This document shows, in pieces, positions 1 to 6,198 of a stretch of DNA of 7,123 bases. The notes under the pieces were generated by a model. The model had not been told where the DNA came from. It did no database searches and was given only the letters and a program-made list of their open reading frames with translations. Source of the stretch: Devosia sp. (GTDB lineage Bacteria > Pseudomonadota > Alphaproteobacteria > Rhizobiales > Devosiaceae); contig JAQGKG010000077.1 of NCBI GenBank assembly GCA_028290245.1, positions 1-7,123 on the forward strand, in the 5' to 3' direction. The position numbers and the translations under genes were made by a program. How positions within the stretch are numbered: the stretch's first letter is position 1; every line of letters starts with the position of its first letter.

Positions 1-702
1 TTGCGCATAGTCGGGCATGAAAGCGTCAGGCCCGCCCACGACGAGGAAAATCGTATCCGGTCGCTGCCGACGAACCTCGGCTGCAGCGATGATGAAGTCC
101 TCGACGCGCTTTTTTTCATCCAGCCTGCCAACCCAGCCAACAACGATGGCGTCCGGGGCAATACCCAGTTCGGCCCGCATCCGCTGCCGAACATCGGGAT
201 CGAATTCTGACAGGTCGACCATCGACGGGATTTGGACGGCGTCGCCCTCACGGCCTACCATTTTGCCGGCCGCGGCATCGCGGATCGTACGACAAACGCC
301 GACATAGCGGTCGGTGAAATGCTTGGGGCCGTCCAGCGCCTCGGAAACCAGGCCCCCATGTTCGATCAAGGGCGGGCGCTGGTGCGCCCGTTCAAGTGCC
401 GGGTAGATGTCCGCGACATTCTGGCAGGAGATGACCACGTCATAGGTTGCCATCTTGCGCGCCAGGTAGGCCACGGTATCTTCAAAGCCCATGCCATAGG
501 GCACGGTATCGATATCGACGCCAAGCGCCCGCAGTTGCGCATCGGTCTGGTCCGGCATGCCCGGCTTGTGGAAGCACGCCACGACATCGATGCGATAGCG
601 CGCCGGGTCGAGCGTGCGCGCTAGCAGGCGCACCTCGGTTTCCTCGCCGCCAACGACGATCCAGGCAAAAACGAAAAGTATGCGCGTTGATTCGGTAGTC
701 AA
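1..702 (-). CDS. GT4-type glycosyltransferase, 3' end cut off by window edge
   Basis: The visible 234 residues begin at a TTG codon (702-700) and stay open to the window edge, so the C-terminus is missing. The protein starts with a beta-strand (ILFVFAWIVVGGEE, residues 8-21) carrying the glycine-rich loop typical of the N-terminal Rossmann domain of GT-B enzymes. An acceptor-side domain follows (about 30-160; EHGG at 114-117), then the start of the donor-binding domain, VVGWVGRLDEKKRVEDF (187-203), where R193 and K198 match the Arg/Lys that hold the nucleotide-sugar diphosphate in GT4 enzymes, and FLVVGG (219-224). The EX7E motif would lie beyond the edge. The TTG start is chosen because AAGG sits 7 nt upstream and the TTG overlaps the stop of the upstream MDR gene by 4 nt (TTGA), which suggests translational coupling. 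The likely role is sugar transfer from an NDP-sugar onto a membrane-linked glycan intermediate in the cytoplasm. Donor and linkage are unknown. Confidence 0.88.
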   Translation of the reverse strand, partial: MTTESTRILFVFAWIVVGGEETEVRLLARTLDPARYRIDVVACFHKPGMPDQTDAQLRALGVDIDTVPYGMGFEDTVAYLARKMATYDVVISCQNVADIYPALERAHQRPPLIEHGGLVSEALDGPKHFTDRYVGVCRTIRDAAAGKMVGREGDAVQIPSMVDLSEFDPDVRQRMRAELGIAPDAIVVGWVGRLDEKKRVEDFIIAAAEVRRQRPDTIFLVVGGPDAFMPDYAQ

Positions 703-1793
703 TCAGTCACCTTAAAGACGATTTGAAGGAAGTCTGGCCGCGTTTCGACCAGTTCGGCAAGGAAAGCGGGGGCGTCGTCGAACGGCACGATGTGGGTAAT
801 CATCTCGCGCTTGACCCGGTCACCGACAGCTTCGAGCAGGCTGACGGTTTCGAGGGCAAGACGACGCCGATCCCATTGGTGGCCGAGGCCGCGCGGCACC
901 CGATTAATCTGGGCGCATTTGAGCGCGAGGCCGTTGTGGTGGAACTCTTCGCCCAGCCGCAACCCCTCGGCGCCGCCCTGATAGAAGGCAAGATCGACCA
1001 CCGTGCCCTGCGGGCGCAAGGCGCGGAATGCGGTATGCAGGCTATCTGCATGGGCACGGGTCTGGAACACGAAGTCGGCGCCGCGATCTGCTCCGCTGTG
1101 CCACTGCGTCTTGGCGTGCTGCCAGGCCTGATCCTCGTCCATGGCCGTGATGCCCATGGCCTCGAGCTTGCGTCGGCGGTAGGGGGACGGATCGGCCACC
1201 ACCAGGTTCGCTGCACCGGCGCGCTGGGCGAACAGCGCCGTCATCAGCCCGACAGGGCCAGCGCCGATCACCAGGATCGACCGGCCTTCCACGCCCTGCC
1301 CCAGCCGCATTACCTGCTGCCCAAAAATCTCCGCATCGGCGTGCAAAATCCCATTGGCGGCGATCGGACCCATCTGGCCAACCAGCACGCCGAGGATCGG
1401 GTCCAGGCTCTCCGGCAAGCTGATCAACACATCGCGCGACGGATCTGCGGTGTGGCCACTCTTGTGTCCGTAGGCAGTCGCGATGATCTGTCCGTTGTGA
1501 AAAGCTGGGCTTTGGCTGTCGATGACCCGGGCGACTTCCATGTAACCGAGGAAGGGCACGGGGTAATCGAGGCTCGGCTCGCCAGCCTGGAATACGCCGC
1601 GATCCGCATCCCAGCGCGAATGGAAATACGGATTGGTGTGCTTCATGAAGGTCAGCTCGGTGCCGGCGGAGAAGCCGGTATAGAGCGTCTGGAGACGGAC
1701 TTGGCCAGCGCCCGGCGGACCCTCGTCATAGCCGAAGTGGTAAGCTTGGCCGGGTCGTTCGATACCAAGCGAGCGAATGTGACGCATGCTCAT
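699..1793 (-). CDS. Zinc-ligand-less MDR family dehydrogenase (BchC / bi-domain oxidoreductase type)
   Basis: This 364-residue soluble protein has the medium-chain dehydrogenase layout: an N-terminal GroES-like part (about 28-110) and a Rossmann domain (about 170-300). VIGAGPVGL (175-183) is the GxGxxG dinucleotide loop, and D201 at the end of the second strand (VVADPS) favours NAD over NADP. The usual catalytic-zinc ligands are not seen: the Cys position reads SAGTE (42-46), and the GHE motif is replaced by GYMEVARV (83-90). The four-Cys structural zinc lobe is also absent. The SAGTE and GY-x-x-V-x-RV signatures and the WDRRRLAL segment (307-314) recall, from memory, the MDR group containing BchC and the N-terminal halves of two-domain MDR-Gfo/Idh oxidoreductases. 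Its upstream neighbour, 3 nt away, is a Gfo/Idh protein, so the two probably act in one pathway, perhaps oxidoreduction of a sugar nucleotide or glycan. The substrate is unknown. The start is ATG 1793, with a second in-frame ATG at 1787 and only a weak GGCGGA-like ribosome site. Confidence 0.87.
   Translation of the reverse strand: MSMRHIRSLGIERPGQAYHFGYDEGPPGAGQVRLQTLYTGFSAGTELTFMKHTNPYFHSRWDADRGVFQAGEPSLDYPVPFLGYMEVARVIDSQSPAFHNGQIIATAYGHKSGHTADPSRDVLISLPESLDPILGVLVGQMGPIAANGILHADAEIFGQQVMRLGQGVEGRSILVIGAGPVGLMTALFAQRAGAANLVVADPSPYRRRKLEAMGITAMDEDQAWQHAKTQWHSGADRGADFVFQTRAHADSLHTAFRALRPQGTVVDLAFYQGGAEGLRLGEEFHHNGLALKCAQINRVPRGLGHQWDRRRLALETVSLLEAVGDRVKREMITHIVPFDDAPAFLAELVETRPDFLQIVFKVTD
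703..713 (-). promoter_or_regulatory. Ribosome-binding site fixing the TTG start at 702
   Basis: On the minus strand AAGG (713-710) stands 7 nt before TTG (702-700). It lies inside the last codons of the MDR gene, whose TGA (701-699) shares bases with the start codon as TTGA. This good spacing is the reason for choosing the TTG. Confidence 0.7.
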
Positions 1794-1796
1794 GGG

Positions 1797-2771
1797 CTAT
1801 TCCGCCGCCTGCAGGAAGACGGCTTGGCCGGTGCGCGCGGACTCGGTGATAGCCAGCGCTACACGATGGGTCTTCAGCGCTTCTCCATAGGAGCAACGAA
1901 TGCGATTGGTCTCACCGCGCACTGCATCGATGAAGTCGCGATCCTCGCGCCAGACGGGGTCGCCTTCGGCATGACGCACCGGGCGCCCTGCCCCGATATC
2001 GACCATGATGTCGTGGTCGGTCAGTTCCATGGCGATGCCATCGCCGAACAGGTGCAGGCCGACGCGATGACCCCACCGCAGCAGGCAGGTCGAGCTGAAA
2101 TTGGCGATGGCGCCGGAGCTGAATTTGAGGCTGGCGGTGCTGACAGTCGGCACGTCGAGACCTGGAAAATCGGGACGCTGCGTGTGGCCGGCCAAGCCGT
2201 AAACCGAAACGACGTCGCCAACGAGATAGCGCGCCAGATCGAGGATATGCGTTGTCTGCTCGACCATTTGCCCGCCGGACTTATCGGCATGCCACCACCA
2301 TTGCGGCGGCGGGGTCTGGTCGAGCCAGTAGCCAGACAGCATCTGCGCAGGCCTGTCAGCCAGAATTCGCTTTGCTTCATCGACGGTGTCGAGATAGCGC
2401 CAGTGATAGCCGACGGCGGTAATGAGTCCGGCAGCGGCAACCTCGGAAGCCAGCGTTTCGGCCAGTGACAGCTCTAGCGAGATCGGTTTTTCCACGAAAA
2501 ACGGTAGGCCACGGGCGATGACTGCGCGCTCGGCGGCGCCGTGGGCGAAGGGCGGAATGCAGATGTAGACGGCGTCGAGGCTGGTGTCGCCTAGCAGCCC
2601 GTCGTGATCACCATAGGCCTTGGCCCCGTAACGCGATGCCGCATCAACAGCTCGGTTGAAGTCGGGATCGGCAAAGCCGGCCAGTTCGACATCGGGGAGG
2701 CTTTCCAACACTCCAAGGTGACGCTGGGCAATGCCACCAACGCCGATAAAGCCAATGCGGGTCTTGCTCAT
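1797..2771 (-). CDS. Gfo/Idh/MocA family NAD(P)-dependent oxidoreductase
   Basis: The 324 residues are a normal full length for this family of sugar, inositol and sugar-nucleotide dehydrogenases. The N-terminal Rossmann domain (about 4-120) begins with RIGFIGVGGIAQRH (5-18), holding the GxGxxG-type loop. FFVEKPISL (91-99) carries the EKP signature (94-96), whose lysine K95 is catalytic in characterised members. The C-terminal alpha/beta domain holds SGGQ (165-168) and THILDLARYLVG (174-185), with H175 and D178 matching the HxxxD-type catalytic His of the family. An odd WWWH run (158-161) just before it may line the substrate pocket. The family oxidises or reduces a hydroxyl/keto group on a sugar. 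The setting suggests action on a sugar or NDP-sugar for this glycan, but the substrate cannot be read from sequence. The ATG overlaps the stop of the upstream glycosyltransferase (ATGA, 2768-2771). No good Shine-Dalgarno is seen, so translation is probably coupled. The MDR gene follows after 3 nt. Confidence 0.93.
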   Translation of the reverse strand: MSKTRIGFIGVGGIAQRHLGVLESLPDVELAGFADPDFNRAVDAASRYGAKAYGDHDGLLGDTSLDAVYICIPPFAHGAAERAVIARGLPFFVEKPISLELSLAETLASEVAAAGLITAVGYHWRYLDTVDEAKRILADRPAQMLSGYWLDQTPPPQWWWHADKSGGQMVEQTTHILDLARYLVGDVVSVYGLAGHTQRPDFPGLDVPTVSTASLKFSSGAIANFSSTCLLRWGHRVGLHLFGDGIAMELTDHDIMVDIGAGRPVRHAEGDPVWREDRDFIDAVRGETNRIRCSYGEALKTHRVALAITESARTGQAVFLQAAE

Positions 2772-3877
2772 GAATTGCGGGCCTGTAGCGTGTGAGAAGG
2801 ACCGGCTAGAAAGCCGGCATAAAGGGCAGCCGTCTGCATCGCCATGCGATCGGCCTGGAATTGATGGATGAAGCGGGTCTTGCCTGCATCGCCGGCAGCT
2901 TTCGCGGCCTCCCGGTCGCCCAAGGCGATGCCGATGATTGACGCGAGCAGCATGGGGTCGCCGGGCGTAACGAGGAATGGATGATCCTTGCCAATGGCCT
3001 CTACCGTCCCGTCAATAGCGGTGGCCACGATGGGCAGGCCGACAGCCATCGCCTCTAGCAGGACCAGCGGCAGACCCTCGAACAACGAAGGCAGCACGAA
3101 AATATCCGCAGCTGCGAGCAGGTCAGGCACATCGAAGCGGCGGCCTAGAAAGGTCACTGACTGCTCAAGGCCCTGCTCGCGCACCATCTGCTCGATGCGG
3201 TCTTGCTCCGGGCCGTCGCCGACGAAGACGAAGCGCGCGTCAGGATGCTGCAGCAGCACCTGCGGCACGGCCGCGACGAGGCTTGCGTGATCCTTCTGCT
3301 GAGTGAACCGCGCCACAGTCAGCAGCAATGGCGCATCGTCACGCAAGCCAAGTTCACTGCGCACCGCTTGGCGGTTTCCGCAGCTGGGCGTCGCAATGCC
3401 ATTGGCAATCATCTTCATGCGGGCGGTGTTGGGCCGCGCCGCGTAGCTTTCGGCCACGCCTTGCGAAACTCCTATAACGCGATCGACCGAAAGCAGCATG
3501 GCGGCATATTCGGCCTGCTGCACCGGGCTGGTCAGTAGATACGGCAGATGCTCGGTGCGCAGCACCGGCAGCCCTGCGGCCTTGCCGAGCCGGACCAGCT
3601 CATGCCCCTCCCAGCCTATACCGGCATGAACATGCAGAAATGCAGCGCCAGCTGCTTTGAGCCAACGCCCAAAGCCCGGCAGATCATCCAGCGAGAAGGC
3701 GATGATCCGCAAACCGGCTTTTGCCGCCCGCGCCAGGAATGCGATGCCATTTTCGTCGTTCTGGCACGCGATGACGATGTCGTATTGATGCACGAGGCTT
3801 TGGCCCAGCACGATCATGTGCTCGCCAAGGCCGGATGGCTCAAGACTGTCGGTAGCCAGCACCAGCACCGGCCTCAA
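2768..3877 (-). CDS. GT4 family glycosyltransferase
   Basis: This is a complete 369-residue GT-B enzyme. The N-terminal domain opens with RPVLVLATDSLEPSGLGEH (2-20), the strand and glycine-rich loop typical of GT4 proteins. TEHLPY (108-113) sits near the acceptor site, and the cleft region VIGVSQGV follows at 134-141. The donor domain has LLTVARFTQQKDHASL (185-200), where R190 and K195 match the diphosphate-binding Arg/Lys, then FVFVGDGPE (216-224) and PSLFEGLPLVLLEAMAVGLP (263-282), containing a perfect EX7E motif (E267, E275). There are no membrane segments, so it should work at the inner face of the cytoplasmic membrane as a retaining transferase on a lipid-linked glycan. Donor and linkage are unknown. 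The start is TTG 3877, supported by AGAGG 7 nt upstream, by overlap with the upstream TGA (TTGA), and by the N-terminal strand starting at once. No in-frame ATG lies close by. Confidence 0.94.
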   Translation of the reverse strand: MRPVLVLATDSLEPSGLGEHMIVLGQSLVHQYDIVIACQNDENGIAFLARAAKAGLRIIAFSLDDLPGFGRWLKAAGAAFLHVHAGIGWEGHELVRLGKAAGLPVLRTEHLPYLLTSPVQQAEYAAMLLSVDRVIGVSQGVAESYAARPNTARMKMIANGIATPSCGNRQAVRSELGLRDDAPLLLTVARFTQQKDHASLVAAVPQVLLQHPDARFVFVGDGPEQDRIEQMVREQGLEQSVTFLGRRFDVPDLLAAADIFVLPSLFEGLPLVLLEAMAVGLPIVATAIDGTVEAIGKDHPFLVTPGDPMLLASIIGIALGDREAAKAAGDAGKTRFIHQFQADRMAMQTAALYAGFLAGPSHTLQARNS

Positions 3878-6198
3878 GACATTGCCTCTGCCGCTGTCGT
3901 TACGCCCAGGTTCATGCGCCGATAGTGCGCCAGGGCCTGCCCGACGACCTGGTCCATATTGTAGTATTTATAGGTCCCCAGTCGACCGACGAAGCTGACT
4001 TCGGGGTGAGTCTGAGCGAGTGCCGCATATTGCTTGTACAGCGCCGCGTTTTCGGGCCGGGGAATGGGGTAGTATGGGTCGCCACCGTCCTGCGGAAATT
4101 CGTAGCTGATCGAGGTTTGCCGATGCACCTGGCCAGTCAGGTGCTTGTATTCGGTGATGCGGGTGTAGGGCACCGCCTCGTCCGGGAAGTTCACTACGGC
4201 CACTGGCTGGAACCGCCGCTGGTCCAGCGTTTCGTGGCGGAATGCCAAGCTGCGATAGGGCAGCGCACCGAAGCGGTGGCCGAAATATTCGTCGATTGGC
4301 CCTGTGTATATGGTGCGCGGCGCCAGCTTCTCGGCGCGGATGTCTTCAAAGTCGACGCCCAGCGCCAGATCGATATTGTCGTGATCGAGCATGTTCTCGA
4401 ACATCGCCGTATAGCCATGCAGCGGCATGGCCTGGAAACTGTCTAGGAAGTAGCGGTCGTCTTCGTTGTGTCGCGTCGGCACGCGCGAGGTTACCGCCTT
4501 GTCGAGCTGGCTGGGGTCCAGTCCCCACTGCTTGCGGGTGTAGCCCTCAAAGAATGTCCGATACAGTTCGGAGCCGATCTGGTTGATCACGACGTCGCGT
4601 GAGCTTCGCAATTCTGAAATCGGCTCAGCCCGGCTGCGCAGGAATTCTTCGGCATCGGCATCGCAGCCGAGCTTAAGATTGTAGAGCATATTGAGCGTCG
4701 TGCGGTTGATAGGCATCGGCACGCGCTGGTCGCCCACCGCCGCAAGCACACGGTGCTCATAGGGGCGCCACGCGGTGAAACGCGACAGGTAGCTGACGAT
4801 ATCGTCGCTGTTGGTATGAAAGATGTGCGGACCATATTGATGCACCAGAATGCCCGCCGCATCGAGTTTGTCATAGGCATTGCCTGCGATATGATTACGG
4901 CGGTCGCATAGAAGGACGCGCTGACCTCCATCGGCGGCGAGCCGTTCGGCCAGAACAGATCCGGCGAAGCCTGCGCCGACAATCACCACATCATAGGCTG
5001 AGCGGCGCTGGGAGTTGCGTATGGCCGGGGCCCGCATGAACGAGCGGTCCTGCCCTGCAGCCTTGTCAATCAGGTGCGACATCTGGCGGAAGGTTTGGTC
5101 CCACGACATGGCTGCAAGCTTGTCATCGACGCTTGGCAGCCAGTCTGCCTGCTTGAGCTTAAGGGCGAGCTCGCATTGCGCGATGAAATCCTCGGCTGTA
5201 GAGGCAATCCGCACAGCATCGAGGGCGCCATATTCCGACACGACATCGGTAATGGGGGTCGATACGACCGGGACGCCAGCAGCGAGATATTCAGGGGTTT
5301 TCGTTGGGCTGATGAAGCGCGTTGCGTCATTGATGGCGAAAGGCATGAGCGCTACGTCCCACCCGGCAAGATAGGCGGGTAGATCGGCGTAGTTGCGTTG
5401 GCCGAGGAAATGCAGGTTAGCAACCCTTGGCAGGTCACGCTGCTCGATCTTGGCCAGCGGCCCGACCATCACCAGCGACCAATTCGGCCGTGCTTTCGCG
5501 ACCTGTTCCAGCAAGGCCATATCGATCCGCTCGTCGATGACGCCGTAAAACCCCAGGCGGGGTCCGGGTATGGATGCCAGGTCACCGGCAGGCGCGGTGG
5601 CGCCGCGTGCCTTGGCAAAGTGGGACACGTCAACGCTGGATGGAAAGGCGTGGATATTGTCATGCCGTCCGCGTTTGGCGGCAAAAAGGCTGGCGCCGCC
5701 GGTGAAAACGACATCGGCGCGGTTGAGAAGTTCGGCCTCCAACTCAGCCAGACGTGGCGGTGCAAAGCGAAAGTTGGCCAGCTCGTCCATGCAGTCGTAG
5801 ACCACAACAGAGGCTTCAACGTGCTTGGCGAAGCTGAACATCATCGGGCTGTAAAACCACAGTACCGGTGCCACAATGCGATGCAGGCGCAGCATGGTGT
5901 CGAGCAAGCCTGCGAGTGCCTGTTCGCGCGCGGCTTCGTCCCACCAATGCGGTATGCGGGGACGAACGGCGACGATTTCGGTGCCCGCAAACGGGTGATA
6001 TTCGAGGTAAGCCAGGTGGTGGTCAGTCGGGATGTATTCCTCGAAGTAAAAGACCTGCCGGTCGCGACCAAAACGCTGCATCAGGTGCTGCGGGCGCTGC
6101 AGCACGAAATCCCAGCGGAGGTGCGAGAAACAGATCAGCGGCGCGTTCGAGGCTGCGTCGGTGGCATCGAATTGGTCAGTTGGAAGCTGCTGGTTCAA
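3874..6198 (-). CDS. glf: Glycosyltransferase - UDP-galactopyranose mutase fusion protein
   Basis: The 774 residues form two complete enzymes in one frame. Residues about 20-385 are a GT-B glycosyltransferase: FSHLRWDFVLQRPQHLMQRF (24-43) is an N-terminal signature, VVYDCMDEL (132-140) lies mid-domain, LGFYGVIDERID (215-226) begins the donor domain, and SPTKTPEYLAAGVPVV (297-312) is the donor loop with E303 as the second Glu of an EX7E-like motif; the first Glu is absent. After a short polar linker (about 383-401), residues 402-774 are UDP-galactopyranose mutase: FAD loop VVIVGAGFAGSVLAERL (404-420), YGPHIFHT (455-462), GYTRKQWG (552-559), SRVPTRHNEDDRYF (571-584), YTRITEYKH (678-686), YPIPRPEN (710-717) and GRLGTYKYYNMDQ (738-750). 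R576 and R680 look like the two substrate-phosphate arginines. Glf interconverts UDP-Galp and UDP-Galf with reduced FAD and is normally a stand-alone protein of about 370-390 residues. The TTG start (6196-6198) has a strong GGGAGGG site. The gene overlaps both neighbours. Confidence 0.95.
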   Translation of the reverse strand: MNQQLPTDQFDATDAASNAPLICFSHLRWDFVLQRPQHLMQRFGRDRQVFYFEEYIPTDHHLAYLEYHPFAGTEIVAVRPRIPHWWDEAAREQALAGLLDTMLRLHRIVAPVLWFYSPMMFSFAKHVEASVVVYDCMDELANFRFAPPRLAELEAELLNRADVVFTGGASLFAAKRGRHDNIHAFPSSVDVSHFAKARGATAPAGDLASIPGPRLGFYGVIDERIDMALLEQVAKARPNWSLVMVGPLAKIEQRDLPRVANLHFLGQRNYADLPAYLAGWDVALMPFAINDATRFISPTKTPEYLAAGVPVVSTPITDVVSEYGALDAVRIASTAEDFIAQCELALKLKQADWLPSVDDKLAAMSWDQTFRQMSHLIDKAAGQDRSFMRAPAIRNSQRRSAYDVVIVGAGFAGSVLAERLAADGGQRVLLCDRRNHIAGNAYDKLDAAGILVHQYGPHIFHTNSDDIVSYLSRFTAWRPYEHRVLAAVGDQRVPMPINRTTLNMLYNLKLGCDADAEEFLRSRAEPISELRSSRDVVINQIGSELYRTFFEGYTRKQWGLDPSQLDKAVTSRVPTRHNEDDRYFLDSFQAMPLHGYTAMFENMLDHDNIDLALGVDFEDIRAEKLAPRTIYTGPIDEYFGHRFGALPYRSLAFRHETLDQRRFQPVAVVNFPDEAVPYTRITEYKHLTGQVHRQTSISYEFPQDGGDPYYPIPRPENAALYKQYAALAQTHPEVSFVGRLGTYKYYNMDQVVGQALAHYRRMNLGVTTAAEAMS
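3878..3889 (-). promoter_or_regulatory. Ribosome-binding site fixing the TTG start at 3877
   Basis: On the minus strand AGAGG (3889-3885) lies 7 nt before TTG (3877-3875), within the last codons of the GT-Glf fusion gene. The TTG overlaps the fusion's stop codon as TTGA (3877-3874). An ATG at 3881-3879 is in the frame of the fusion and leads straight to its stop, so it is not the start of the downstream gene. Confidence 0.65.

Noticed and set aside
232..624. Plus-strand open frames in 1-702 (also 1-210), the longest ATG-started frames there
   Set aside because: The minus strand carries a better reading: a GT4-like protein with a ribosome-binding site, a TTG start and R193/K198 motifs. The plus frames are in antisense register and resemble no protein.
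1794..1796. Possible promoter or terminator between the Gfo/Idh and MDR genes
   Set aside because: The gap is only 3 nt, and no stem-loop with T-run or convincing promoter elements stands out around it.
723..2468. Very long plus-strand open frame (581 codons) opposite the MDR and Gfo/Idh genes
   Set aside because: Its codons lie exactly opposite those of both minus-strand genes, which share one register because they are 3 nt apart. In that register a stop arises only from TTA, CTA or TCA codons on the minus strand, which are rare in GC-rich genes. It runs across two unrelated enzymes with clear motifs and shows no recognisable domain.
3925..4446. Plus-strand open frame opposite the C-terminal part of Glf
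   Set aside because: It is opposite highly conserved mutase motifs (GRLGTYKYYNMDQ, YTRITEYKH) in the shadow register and has no features of its own.
4996..5052. Fusion of GT and Glf as an artefact of a missed stop or frameshift
   Set aside because: The frame runs through the linker without interruption, and both domains are complete with a normal short polar linker. A single-base sequencing error removing a stop cannot be ruled out but nothing in the sequence points to one.
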